Shown: positions 21,720 through 32,435, numbered from the stretch's first letter. The stretch: DNA of 64,000 nt from Hysterangium stoloniferum (GCA_015178975.1 WHVD01000061.1:186001-250000); one strand, 5' to 3'. Program-made: numbers and translations. Notes: generated from the letters alone by a model not told the origin.

Positions 21720-22480
21720 ATGTGGTGCCTCGACACACGAGTGTTATCCAACCTCAACTTGGAGTCCCTGAAAATGGCAAAGTCTTTCTCCTGAATGGGT
21801 CTGGGTGCACCTGAGTGCAGTCAATGAAACTCTGCTGCTAGCTCCAGTGCATGGACATCCTTAGCATCTACCCACTCATTTTCCTCATAGCCATAACCTC
21901 TCCATTTGATAAGATATTGGAACTTCCTGTAGTGCATCCTGCTATCTAGGACTTCCTCCACCTCATATTCCTCTTGGTCACCTACAAGATCTGGGGGGGG
22001 GGGGTTGGTAGGGCTTAGGACAGCCTGGAAACAGGTCTACTGGAGCAAGCATGAGTTTAACAACAGGGAAGACTGGGTGTAAACACTTGAGCTTTTGAGG
22101 TAAACACAGTCGATATGCATGTGTGCCCACTTCCCTCTCTACCATGAAGGGGCCCAAACACTGGTGTGCCAGTTTGGCAGATGGTCGGGTAGAAGTTAGA
22201 TTACTTGCATCCAAAAACACCTTATCTCCTGGATGATAGACTGGAGTGGGTTCTCATTGTCGGTTATAGTATCTCACCATGTCATCCTTTGATTTCTGTA
22301 AGGCAGCCCTAGCTTCCTGCAGAGCATCTGCCATCCACTCCTTAAGTTCATTTACTGATTCCAGTCTGGATGACACCTGATGTGGTTCGAAACCCATGCA
22401 CAGATGATGACCAGTGTCAACCATGAATGGTGTGTGTTGTGTGGAAGAATGGATGTGATTATTGTATTGGAACTCTGCCA
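21720..22480 (-). pseudogene. Element C integrase C-terminus and chromodomain
   Basis: The minus strand reads integrase C-terminal sequence (FLDASNLTSTRPSAKLAHQ, LGPFMVEREVGTHAYRL, LHPVFPVVKL), then a proline tract and a chromodomain (EEYEVEEVLDSRMHYRKFQY, LIKWRGYGYEENEWVDA). It ends SRHHI-stop at 21720. One TGA replaces an expected Arg in AEFH*LHSGAPRP. Chromodomains target such elements to heterochromatin marks (family knowledge). Confidence 0.85.
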
Positions 22481-22513
22481 AGGGGAGTAGAGTAATTTAT
22501 CCCAATCATCCTG

Positions 22514-23914
22514 TCACTCATTTGTGAACAACTGTATATATTGCTCTAGTTCCATGTTGAGATGTTCTGTCTGTCCATCTGTCTGAGGATGATAGGCAGT
22601 AGAGGAGGCTATCTTAATGCCAAGCAAGTGGTAGATTTCCTTAGTGAATTCTGCCACAAACTGTGAGCCACGGTCAGAAACCACCTTCATTGGCAAGCCA
22701 TGTAGTTTCCAGACATGCTGTAGGAAAAGACATGCTGCACCTGCTGCTGAAAATGTGGTCATGGTAGGGATGAAGTGTGCCTGTTTTGAGAGTGAGTCAA
22801 CCACATTCATAATCACATTGAAACCATGGGCTTCTGGCAGTTCTGTAATGAAGTCCACACTGATCACTTCCCAGTGTTGACTGGGGATTGGCAATGGATG
22901 CAACTGGCCCATAGGTTTATGCCGGATGATCTTGGTCTGCAAACACACATCACAAGTCTTGGCATAGAGTCCTATGTGTCTTGACATCTGGGGCCACCAG
23001 TAATTCCTGGAAATGAGTTCTAAGGTCTTCCACTTGCCTGGGTGACCTGTTACCTTGGTATCATGATGTTGGGCCATAATACAGTGACGGAGATCCAAGT
23101 GGTCTGGAACATATACCTTACCACAAAACAGGAGTAGGCCCTCTAATTCTGACCACTCTGAGGACTGTGTAGACCTGCTTTTAGTCTTGTGCATCTCCTG
23201 AATGGCATTTGCCACTGCATCTTCTGGAGTTGACTCCTTCAAGCCTTTCCGGACATCCTTCAGGATATCCCATTCTTCACCATAAACCTCTACCCCTTCT
23301 AATGCTTGAATAGCAAACAATTCTGGTCGGAGGAGTACCCTATCCTTGTTGTCTTCTGCACCAGAACCATGGTCGGCATGTCTGGATAGAGCATCTGATT
23401 TTCCCATAGAGGCTCCTGGATGATGATGCATCTCAAAGTCAAATCGTGCCAAATAAAGTGACCATCTGGCTTGCCTCCAGTTCAACTTCTTGGATGTGCA
23501 AAAGTATTCCAGGTTCTTATGGTCTGTCCAGATCTCAAATTTATGCTCAGCACCTTCTACAAAGTGATGCCACTCTTCCAGTGCCTAGATGATAGCCAGC
23601 ATCTCCTTATCATGAATTTCATAATTGTATTCCACCTCATTGAGGCTTTTGGAGTAGAAAGCAATGAAATGCCACTTGCCATCTTCCTGTGACTCCTGAG
23701 ACAGTACTGCACCTGTGGCAAAGTCTGAACTGTCAGCCTCAATACGGTATGGAAGGTCATCTTTTGGAAAGACAAGAACTGGTGCTGAAGCCACCAGATG
23801 CTTGAGAGTGTGGAAGGCACCCACTTCCTCCTTGCCCCACTTCCAAAGCTGATCCTTTTTGGTGAGATCAAACAGGGGATGTGCATGGTGGGAAGTCCTT
23901 GACACTGGAGGCAT
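22514..23914 (-). pseudogene. Element C RNase H and integrase core
   Basis: RNase H: RIEADSSDFATGAVLSQES, EYNYEIHDKEMLAII then TGA at the Arg before ALEEW, and WTDHKNLEYF. Integrase: zinc-binding HHCC region (HHDTKVTGHPG...TCDVCLQTK) and DDE core residues in ISVDFITELP, VVSDRGSQFVAEF and TAYHPQTDGQTEHLN. A second TGA ends the frame at FTNE*QDDW, again at an expected Arg. Confidence 0.9.
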
Positions 23915-24277
23915 CCCAAGGTTTTTGGAGTTTGAAAACCTTCCAAAAATCCTAATATTTGGCCAAAATTTCTAAGAATTGTTTGAACTGATATACTGTT
24001 TAAAAATTTTAAGTTTTAGTAGAATTTTCCAAAGTGGAAAACTATATCTGAAAACTTTAAAAATTTGTATCAAGAAACTCTAACTAATGGTGTTTCCTCA
24101 GATTTCCTGATACAAATATTTAAAGTTTTCAGATATGATTTTCCACTTTAGAAAATCCTACTAAAACTAAAAATTTTCAAACAATTTATCAGTTCAAAGA
24201 ACTCTTAAAGAATTTGGCCAAATCATAGGATTTTCAGAAGGTTCTCCAACTCCAAAAACCTTGAGGTGCCTCCAGTG
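23903..24277. mobile_element. CACTG-ended foldback element (375 bp) inside element C pol
   Basis: Two long inverted arms (about 23903-24090 and 24100-24277) begin CACTGGAGGCA and are complementary over most of their length. TGA flanks both ends, consistent with a 3-bp target duplication. No coding sequence. CACTG ends plus a 3-bp duplication suggest a CACTA-type MITE (inference). It separates the RT tail (FANFYWRFI) from RNase H. A related right half lies at about 32100-32329. Confidence 0.8.
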
Positions 24278-24680
24278 TGATGAAACGCCAGTAAAAGTTG
24301 GCAAACCCCAGGAAGGACTGTACTTCCTTACAGCTACCCAGGGTTGGCCATTCTGCTACACCAGCCACTTTGATCAGATCCATCTCCACCTGACCCTCTG
24401 AAATAATGAGTCCCAAATACTCAATCTTGGTCTTCTCAAATTCACACTTCTCTGGCCTGAGATAGAGTTTATGCTGGCATAGCCATTGCATAACTAGATG
24501 TGACACATGGTAGTGCTCTTGCAGTGTTTTGGTGAATATCAAGATGTCATCCAGATAAATGACCACAACACCTTCCATTATAAGGTCATGGAAAATGTCA
24601 TTCATCATTGTCTGGAAGGTGGATGGGCTATTGGTGAGTCCAAAAAACATAACAAGGGGTTCAAACAGCATCTGGTACCA
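24278..24680 (-). pseudogene. Element C reverse transcriptase, 3' part only
   Basis: Reads [69 protein letters not shown]. The preceding linker (WDHAIELVPDA, about 24690) joins straight to FEPLVMFF with a frame change, so about 110 codons of RT, including the DYR-LN and first catalytic Asp blocks, are deleted. Confidence 0.85.
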
Positions 24681-25800
24681 GTTCAATGGCATGGTCCCAG
24701 GATTTCTGGTCAGGGAGTCTGTCAAAAGAGGCCTTGGAAAAGATGTCCACATATTCATGCAGGTACACAGGAATTTGATCTTGTACTGGTCCTTTACCTA
24801 AAGTCATTGGTTGGGAATTACAACGAAATGCCTCTGCAAGATGTTGAGAGGTGGTAGTACTAGGACAAATAAACTCTTCTTTGGGGGGGAGTGAGGCCAC
24901 CCAAATGCAGTCTCCATTCTCTCGAAGATCAGTATCTTCTTCTGTATCTTCTTCTATCTCTCCCTCCATCATTGAATCATCTTCTATAGGAGTGGTGGGC
25001 ATCAGTAATGGCCCAGTACGGCAGACTCGAAGCTTTGCAGCTGCCCAATGCTCTTCCTTTAACTCTTGTTGGCAAGTCCGACATTGGGATGGGCATCGAC
25101 TCATAGTGACCTTGCCTGTTGACCAATCCACCTCTGGGTTGTGCTGTTGCAGCCAGGTGAATCCAAGAAGCATATTGTGGCGACCCACACTGGTGATTGC
25201 AAAGACAGCACACTCATAATGATCTTTATAATGCAGGATGAGGTCAACTACTTCTGTGATAGCACCAGCCTCATTGTGAGTGCCATCGACATTAAGGACT
25301 GGGGGCAAGTGAGGGAATGAGTGGTGAGGTGCTTCTTTTTAACAAAATCCCTGTCAATGAACAGTCCTGTAGCACCACAATCTAAAAGAGCACTCAGGGC
25401 ATGGATCTCAGCAGTGTCTGTCACCTGAATCTGAATTGGCAAGGACAAGGAGTTGGTCGAGGGGGTTGAGCATATGATGTAGGTGGATGGCAACCTCCGC
25501 TCCCACTTCAGGAGATGGGGGTAGGGTTTCAGGAGGTTAGATGTGACTATTGGTTTCACAGTTTCAGCATAAGTAGAAGGAGTGTATTGAGGCTCTATCT
25601 TATCTATTGTTACACTGTGAAGTTGGTCATGAACAAGCAATGAGGGCACATCCTTCACTCGTTGCTGGGGGGAAAACCCTGTTCCACCGACTGTCCCAAT
25701 GGGAGTGGCTCCTTGTCCACATTGGAAACCTGGCCTGCATCCTCCAATGCCAATATACTGTATCTTGAGTGAATGCCGACAGGTCATCTGGGTCTTCTGC
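24680..25800 (-). pseudogene. Element C protease and protease-RT linker
   Basis: Protease active-site motif ALLDCGATGLFIDRDFVKKK (about 25380), frame-shifted into a following segment with HYKDHYECAVFAITSVG and MLLGFTWLQQHNPEVDW (the protease flap/C-terminal ILG-like motif). Then an acidic linker and the conserved PVYLHEYVDIFSKASFDRLP before RT. Confidence 0.8.
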
Positions 25801-25820
25801 TAGGAAATGGAGGATTTCCC

Positions 25821-26874
25821 TTATCTCCTGACAATCATGTGCCCAATGACCCACCTGTCCACATTTACGACAGGTATTGAGAGGGGTATGTTGCTGTGTC
25901 CGACAAGCCCGGTCCACTTCCATAGGCACAGTTCCGATTGCGGACCCCCGTTGCATCGACAGAGCGTGTAAGGGAAATCCGGGGGGCACCCTGGCGGCAG
26001 TGTGTAATTGATGTGAGGGGGTGTGGGGATCGAGTGGGAATGTGATCCAGTTGTCGACAAAACAACTGGTGTTCTCGGGGGTAAGCTCTGCCGTTGGAGC
26101 GACTGTTGGAAAGTGTCACTGGCTGCCTGGGCTTGTGCTGCGATGTGTGCTGTCTCAAACCAGCTGTCGAGGTCGCTATTGCCTGGGCGGCCAACTGTCA
26201 TGGTCACAACTTGTCGTTCGATGCTGTGGTTTAGACTGGCTCTGAATGCCATGACAGCAGGGGTGCTGGTGTACTCTGCCTTGTGGGCCATCTCTTGAAA
26301 GTCGTCGATGTAGAGGTTGATATGCCAGGTACCTTGAAAATATGCCATAGAGCTGAGTCGACTAGCGGCAGCTTCTTGTTAGAATTGCAGGTAGAATTCC
26401 ACTTCAAATTGGGTCTGAAAGTTGCCCCAGTCTGTGAACATAGTGCCATTAGCATAGTGTTGCAGGATCACCTTACTTGCCCAAGTTGCGGCTCAGCCAG
26501 TTTTCATGAAAGTCAAGACCCAAAGGATGCGTGTGTTGTCATCCAGGAAATCTTCAGGACACAGCATCATGTAGGTGTAGCAAGAGTGAAGAAGGTTGTG
26601 GCCATGGTCTCTATTTCTGTTGAAGTCGCTCGGTTTCAAACCTTTTGGATGATGCATCATTCGGACAGATGTTGCGAGAGATGGGGTGGAATGTGGTGAC
26701 TGGATTCGAAGGATGAGTAGAGGGTGTGGCTGATGAAGAGGGGAGTGTAGAATTCACGAGATTGCTAATGGTGAGTTGGAGTTGAGTAATGAGGTCTGTG
26801 AGAGCCTTGACACTGTCCTGAGTGTTCTGCTCCATGCCTTGCAAGTACTGCTCGAGCTCTGGAGGCAGAGACAT
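25821..26874 (-). pseudogene. Element C gag with CCHC knuckle
   Basis: Start MSLPPELEQYLQGMEQNTQD at 26874, then frameshifted Gag segments (FQGTWHINLYIDDFQEMAH, AVMAFRASLNHSIERQVV). The zinc knuckle CRKCGQVGHWAHDC is at about 25870. Several frameshifts. Confidence 0.8.
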
Positions 26875-26978
26875 CCCAAAATATGAGGTGGGGTGATATG
26901 CAGAATGTAAGGAGTGGTTGCAAGTTTACTCCATGTTTTATCTGTAGTAACAACTGCAGCCAGCCCTAGGAGATTGTG

Positions 26979-26988
26979 AGACTTTTCT
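26979..26988 (-). promoter_or_regulatory. Element C primer-binding site, complementary to its own LTR
   Basis: Two bases after the 5' LTR the minus strand reads AGAAAAGTCT, the exact complement of AGACTTTTCT within the LTR (minus strand 27112-27103), about 36 nt downstream of a TATA-like TGTATAG. This is the geometry of Tf1-type self-priming. Confidence 0.6.
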
Positions 26989-26990
26989 AC

Positions 26991-27307
26991 TGTAAGGGCA
27001 ACCCTAGTGGTGAATATCACACTGATAGAGGAAATCCAAAGATATATATAAGTGTCTAAATACAAGATAACTATCTACTCACCTGATAGAGGAAATCCAA
27101 AGAGAAAAGTCTAAGGAAACTCTACCAGGTCTGACATGTCAGCTATACAGCACACAGTGCATTTTCCCACGCCTTAAGTGCCCCCATACATCAGTTCAAT
27201 GTACCTTATAAGGAATCAAGTGTCCTGTAATAGTAGGGTAATAAAAGGGAATAGACAATAGAGCATAATCTGGGGGATATAAAGTATGAATGATTTGTCC
27301 CCTTACA
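26991..27307 (-). repeat. Element C 5' LTR (317 bp)
   Basis: Differs from the 3' LTR at few positions and by a 4-bp indel near the end. Confidence 0.9.
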
Positions 27308-29420
27308 GCAACCCCCTGATAACAAAATTCATCCAATTGCTTATCATTCAAGAACCCTTTCGACCTCTGAAATTAATTATGACACTTATGACAAACAATT
27401 ATTGGCAACATTCAAATTTTTCAAAATTTGGTGACATTATTTTGAAGGAACAAAAGAATCAATTGAAGTTTTGACAGATCACAAGAATCTCGAATATTTT
27501 GCGACAACTCGAATTTTGTCTTGATGACAAGCTCGATGGGCAGAATATTTATCGACTTTCAATTTAATTATTCAATTTTGACCAGGAAAACTAAATTTGA
27601 AAACAGATGTTCTTTCAAGAAGAAATGATGTTTATCCAAATGAACCTGACTACTCAAAAAAGAATCCGACTAATCTTCGACTGGTATTTACAAATGAACA
27701 AATCCAAGCTTCCTTTTATGCAACGTATTATCTTCCAATAGCGAGAAAAGCTACTCTTACATATTATGGATACAGATCAACTATTGAAAGATATATTCAA
27801 AGCTCAAAAAGAAGATCAATTTACTCTTGACAAAATTTGACAGATTTCTGACACTACCCAAGAAGATTGGCAAAAGAACGAACAAGATTTTTTATGTTCC
27901 TGAAACAGAATTTACATACATTCCTGATTATCAAAATCTTCAACTTCAAATTATTCAATCAAGACACAATTATATTACTGCAGGCCATTTCAGTCAAATG
28001 AAAATGTATCGAACAATATATTGAGATTTCTTTTGGCCACAACTCCAACAAGATATTCAAGATTTTATTTGATCATGTGTAACATGTACAAAATCGAAAA
28101 CTCCACGACATTGACCCGTTGGATTACTTAAGCAACAGCCAATCCCTCTTTGACCATGGCATTCAATCTCAATGGATTTTATCAAACAATTACCAACTTC
28201 AAATGGTTACAACTCAATACTCATAATCATCAATCAACTCTCAAAACAAGCAATATTCATTCCAACTTATACTACAATCAATGCTCCCGAACTCACTCGA
28301 CTTTTCATATTACATGTCTTTTCAAAACATGGAGTCCCAAGTCATGTAACTTCCAATTGAGGATCCAAATTTGTGTCGCATTTCTTTTGATCTCTCGGAA
28401 CAGTACTTGACATGAAACTTCATTTTACTTCGGGATACCATCCTGAAGGTGATGGACACACCGAACCAGTCAATCAAACTCTCAAACAATATTTACAAAT
28501 ATATTCCAATTATCAACAAGACAATTGGTCTGAATTACTCCTTTTAGCTGAATTCACTTATAACAATGCACCTTCCAAAATAACTGGTGAAATGCCATTT
28601 TTTGCTAATAAAGGTTATTATCCATTGTTAGAAATTCACCCTGAAAAAGATCTAGCCACTCTAGCTCATGATTATACAACAGATCTCGAAGCTCTACATA
28701 AACATCTCAAAGCTCTACATAAACATCTCAAAGCTCTACATAAACATCTCAAAGCTCTTACATAAACATCTCAAAGCTCTACATAAACATCTCAAAGCTC
28801 TACATAAACATCTCAAAGCTCTACATAAACATCTCAAAGCTCTTACATAAACATCTCAAAGCTCTTACATAAACATCTCAAAGCTCTTACATAAACATCT
28901 CAAATCAAATATCCAGAAAGCACAAATATGTTATCAAAAATATTCCAACATACATCAAAAAGAGTCATTTGACTTCCCAATCCATTCTCAAGTCTTTGTA
29001 CGATCTGACTTCATTTGAACGACTTGACTATCAAAAAAATTATCAGAAAAACTATTAGGCTCATTCGAAATCATTGCTCAACCAGGATCTCATTTGTATA
29101 CATTAAAACTTCCCAATCATCTTGAAGGAATTTACCTCATCTTTCATATTTCAATGTTAGAACCGTTTTATCCCAATACTTTCCCAAATCAAAAACAACC
29201 TCCTCCTCCACCAATTTATGTTGAAGAACAACCTGAATATGAAATTTGAGAAATTTTGGATTCAAAATTCGATAAAAGATATAAAGATTCATTATAATAT
29301 TTAGTTGCTTGGTTAGGTTACGAAGGAACAGACGAAGAAACTTCATGTTAGGATCTCAAGATCTCGAACATGCTTTTGGCCTTATTGAAGAATTTCATCA
29401 AAAATATCCAAATCTTCCAT
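27308..29420 (+). pseudogene. Element A pol, RNase H end, integrase and chromodomain
   Basis: Resumes with IHPIAYHSRT, then HYFEGTKESIEVLTDHKN, integrase HHCC (RHNYITAGHF...CVTCTKSK) and the DDE core (SISMDFIKQLP, HVTSN*GSKFVSHFF*SLG, TSGYHPEGDGHTEPVNQTL). The chromodomain has ILDSKFDKRYKD and WLGYEGTDEET. Stops are TGA at Arg positions, directly checkable against element B (HVTSDRGSEFVSHFFRSLG). A 21-bp minisatellite interrupts the integrase C-terminus. Confidence 0.88.
28688..28905 (+). repeat. 21/22-bp minisatellite in element A integrase
   Basis: About ten copies of AAGCTCTACATAAACATCTCA, encoding Leu-His-Lys-His-Leu-Lys-Ala. Several units carry an extra T (AAGCTCTTACAT) and so shift the frame. 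Confidence 0.92.
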
Positions 29421-29522
29421 GACATTAAAAATTTCATTTAACTATCTTTCAACACTTATTCGACAAAATCGAAAAAAATTATCAAAACACAAAAACATCA
29501 ATTAAATCAAAATTTCAAATAT

Positions 29523-29726
29523 CTATAAGTCTTCAATACCCTCCTCTCTCAACTCTGCCATCTTATCAAACCATGCCCCTCTAAATCTCCCACTATTAAC
29601 ACTGATATCAGTTTCTTCACTAAAATCCCCACTTTTGACCAATTTTTTCAACAAAATCAAAAAGTCATCCCTGAATGCCTTGACCTCACCAATTAAATCC
29701 TCTATAGTTCTCTCCACTTCTGACAT
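29523..29726 (-). pseudogene. Antisense 3' gene remnant of element A (coiled-coil C-terminus)
   Basis: Minus-strand frame MSEVERTIEDLIGEVKAFRD ... MAELREEGIEDL-stop, about 67 residues, helical and acidic/basic alternating. It sits about 100 bp past the end of pol and reads towards it, the same place and direction as the spliced antisense gene of element B (58884-61517). Upstream it is cut by a GC-rich segment, so no cysteine cluster remains. Assignment rests on position and character, not clear sequence identity. Confidence 0.5.
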
Positions 29727-29739
29727 TCTTTCACTTGAG

Positions 29740-30830
29740 CGTGGACTTTGGGGGCTTCCCGCCTGGGCTTGGTAGCAGCGTCGTGGGGAACAGTGGGAGC
29801 AGATACGGCAGCCTCGGCGGGAGCAGTGGCAGTGGTGCGGGGAACAGGAGTAGGGGCAGCAGCGGCGGAGGGGGTGGGGGCGGCACGCTGGGGCTTGGGA
29901 TGCTGACGGCGCCATTTTTCCCACAGGGCCCTGGGGGCTCGCCGAGCACCACCACGACCAGCTCAAGCAGTGTGGTGGGGGGCGGATCGGGCGCAGAGGT
30001 GGGGCCGGGCCATTTCTCGTGGGGAGGTGTGCGACTCGTACCACACGTCATATATTGGCTCGCATCACCCGCAGACGTCGACGACGCACCAGTCGTACCA
30101 GCACCCGTCGGGCCTGGGGACCACGCTTGCGCTGTCCCCCACAAATGTGCAGCATGGCAGTCTGTGGAGCAGTATGCGGACGATGAAAACGGAGATATGA
30201 ATAGGATGGATGAGTGATCACATTTCGCCATCGTCTCCTCTGGCCGGCTCCCTTTGGTTATCTCCCCCCCCCACTTCTATTGCTATCCTCTCAGTTGGAT
30301 TCCCTTTTTCTTGCTCAGCATATTATATCACACCATCATGCCCACACCACCTCTCCCCGCCTTGTCACCCCGCCCCGGCCAGCACTGCGCCAGCTTTCAA
30401 GATTTATACAAGTAAAAAGTATATTCTACTTAATATAACCAATGTCTCGTTTATATCCTGCGCCTGATGATACTGGTATCGATACTCAACTACCTGTACC
30501 TACCCACCATCACCCCAGCCTGCCCCCTGCCGCTGCCACCATCTTGGATACTGCCTGCCCCAAGCCCCATTTTCTTGTTCCATGCCATCATCCCCTAGCT
30601 TCAAATTCACATGCGATGTGTACCTCCTACTGTATATCAGGTTTGCTGCGGCTTCTTCTTAACATAGATTATGTATATAATTGATAGTGATGCGTTTTTT
30701 TCCTCCCTTTGTCCATGTGCTGTGTGTATAGTGTATCATTGTTTGTGGTCATAGAGAAAAGAGGATAATAGAAATTTTGGAGGCTTTTTACATAGATTAT
30801 TATTGTGTGAAGACACTGTGCTATGATTTG
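29740..30830 (+). pseudogene. GC-rich segment resembling a host gene 3' end plus 3' UTR
   Basis: Composition changes sharply at about 29740, from AT-rich element A to GC-rich. Plus-strand frames read Gly/Ser/Thr-rich protein (SSVVGGGSGAEVGPGHFSWG) and, after a frame change, SYHTSYIGSHHPQTSTTHQS ... MRTMKTEI-stop at 30200. Pyrimidine-rich sequence and a TATATAATTGATAG tail follow, like a 3' UTR. The C-terminus resembles the disordered end of a transcription factor. Captured or inserted host sequence is inferred. Confidence 0.4.
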
Positions 30831-31600
30831 TGACACTTTTGCGACTTTTTGCAACACGACTTTTTGCGATACTTTGCGACTTTGTGTGACACTTTGTGAC
30901 TTTGTGCGACTTTGTGACTTTATGTGACACTTTGCGACTTTATGTGACACTTTGCGACTTTGTGCGACTTTGCAACTTTTCAAAGAGTCACAAAGAGTCT
31001 ATAACAGTTGTAACGAGTCTATAAGAGTCACAAAGAGTCTAAAAGAGTCGCAAAAAGTCCAAAAGAGTCGCAAAAAGTCCAAAAGAGTTGCAAAAAGTCC
31101 AAAAGAGTTGCAAACAGTCCAAAAGAGTTGCAAAAAGTCCAAAAGAGTTGCAAACAGTCCAAAAGAGTTGCAAACAGTCCAAAAGAGTCGCAAACAGTCC
31201 AAAAGAGTCACAAAGAGTCCAAAAGAGTTGCAAACAGTCCAAAAGAGTTGCAAACAGTCCAAAAGAGTTGCAAACAGTCCAAAAGAGTTGCAAACAGTCC
31301 AAAAGAGTTGCAAACAGTCCAAAAGAGTCGCAAAAAGTCCAAAAGAGTTGCAAACAGTCCAAAAGAGTCGCAAACAGTCCAAAAGAGTCACAAAAAGTCC
31401 AAAAGAGTCGCAAACAGTCCAAAAGAGTTGCAAAAAGTCCAAAAGAGTTGCAAACAGTCCAAAAGAGTTGCAAACAGTCCAAAAGAGTCACAAAAAGTCT
31501 AAAAGAGTCGCAAACAGTCTATCAGAGTCGCAAACAGTTGCAAACAATCACAAAGAGTCTAGAATAGTTGCAAAAAGTCTAAAAGAGTCGCACTCTAGCC
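30830..31600. repeat. 20-bp satellite with an inverted left arm
   Basis: 31020-31600 is roughly 26-28 copies of AGTCCAAAAGAGTTGCAAAC with TTG/TCG/TCA variants. 30830-30975 holds the reverse-complement theme (TTTTGCGACTTTTTGC, GTGACACTTTGCGACTTT). The strand bias flips at about 30976, so the locus can form a long imperfect hairpin. Long open frames on both strands exist only because the 20-bp unit lacks stops. Confidence 0.92.
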
Positions 31601-31699
31601 TCCCGAACACTTGCGAATCACACTGTATCTTTTCAAATATTTGCGAATCGCACTGAATCGCACTGTATCCTTTCAAATATTTGCGAATCGTGCTGAATT

Positions 31700-32329
31700 G
31701 CAAAACATCAGTTCAGGGTTTCTCACATTGAAAAACCTCTAAGAAACTCATGGAAAATCATCAATTTCTTCATGATTTCACAAACAGATTTTTTGAATTT
31801 CCCTAGTGTTTATGACCAAGGAAAATTTTGTTGAAATATCTAATTATTCAATGATTTTATGTATAATTAAATTGTAAATTTCATCATGGTTTTCCCCTTG
31901 ACAAAACATTAAAAAAACTTTGTCTTGGCTCAAGATTTTTTCAGGCAGAGAACCATAGTTTTCACTGAATTCCCTCAGAGGCAAAATTAAGTAGAAATAT
32001 GTGGTTTTCAATTGATTTCTCTAGGCACATTATTACAGGTTTCATAGGATTTTGTTAGGTGGAAAAATCCTAACAAAATACAGGGTTTTCTAAAAGTTTT
32101 CTTATTCAGAAAATCCATAAAGAATAGGCTATTTCCAACAATATTTCCTCATAATTTCCTGATGCAAATTTTTAGAATTTTCAGATCCAATTTTTGGCCT
32201 CAGAAAAACCTACTAAAACTCAGAATTTTCAAAGAGTTTTTCAATTCACAAAACACTTAGAAAATTTGGCCAAATAACAAGATTTTCTGAAGGTTTTCCA
32301 ACTCCAAAAATCTTGGGATGCCTCCAGTG
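31700..32329. mobile_element. Relative of the CACTG foldback element, right end only
   Basis: 32100-32329 aligns with the right arm of 23903-24277 and ends TCTTGGGATGCCTCCAGTG. No matching CACTGGAGG start is found on the left, so the copy is truncated or a longer variant. It lies just before the element A polypurine tract. Confidence 0.6.
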
Positions 32330-32435
32330 AAACAAATTATCAAAATTGAAAAAAAATTGACAAATTGAAAACTTACAAATTTTCTGATTTTGCTTCAAAT
32401 TCCCATTGCATTCCAATTCCTTTACAAGGGCTTGG

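Larger units (their letters stand above)
21383..27307 (-). mobile_element. Element C: chromodomain Ty3/gypsy retrotransposon inserted in element A
   Basis: 5925 bp flanked by GCAAC at 21378-21382 and 27308-27312; excising it rejoins the RNase H frame of element A (SMQ-PPDNKIHPIAYHS). LTRs at 21383-21703 (3') and 26991-27307 (5'). Minus-strand order: gag with CCHC knuckle, protease, RT with an internal deletion, RNase H, integrase, chromodomain abutting the 3' LTR. TGA stops at Arg positions, frameshifts, the RT deletion and a foldback insertion make it non-autonomous. It is a separate lineage from A and B, without the antisense 3' gene. Confidence 0.92.

Noticed and set aside
28688..28905. 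CRISPR-like regular repeat
   Set aside because: Units are contiguous with no unique spacers; it is a coding minisatellite in a eukaryotic retrotransposon.
17737..29420. Possible recoding of TGA as Arg in element A
   Set aside because: Host genes in the same window use TGA as a stop (fibrillarin at 2110), Arg is still often written CGA in element A, and frameshifts accompany the TGAs. Mutation of CGA explains the pattern better.
29523..30044. 173-codon minus-strand frame as a cysteine-rich zinc protein
   Set aside because: The cysteines come from reading a GCAGC-rich segment out of frame; spacing fits no zinc motif. Only the last ~67 residues, in AT-rich element A sequence, are kept.
29735..30217. 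Plus-strand Gly-rich frame as a complete gene
   Set aside because: The segment has no start region of its own, begins exactly at a composition change, and needs a frame change to reach the plausible C-terminus. Treated as a captured fragment.
30952..31656. Long open frames of 120-234 codons on both strands
   Set aside because: The 20-bp satellite unit lacks stops in most frames, so length here carries no coding information.
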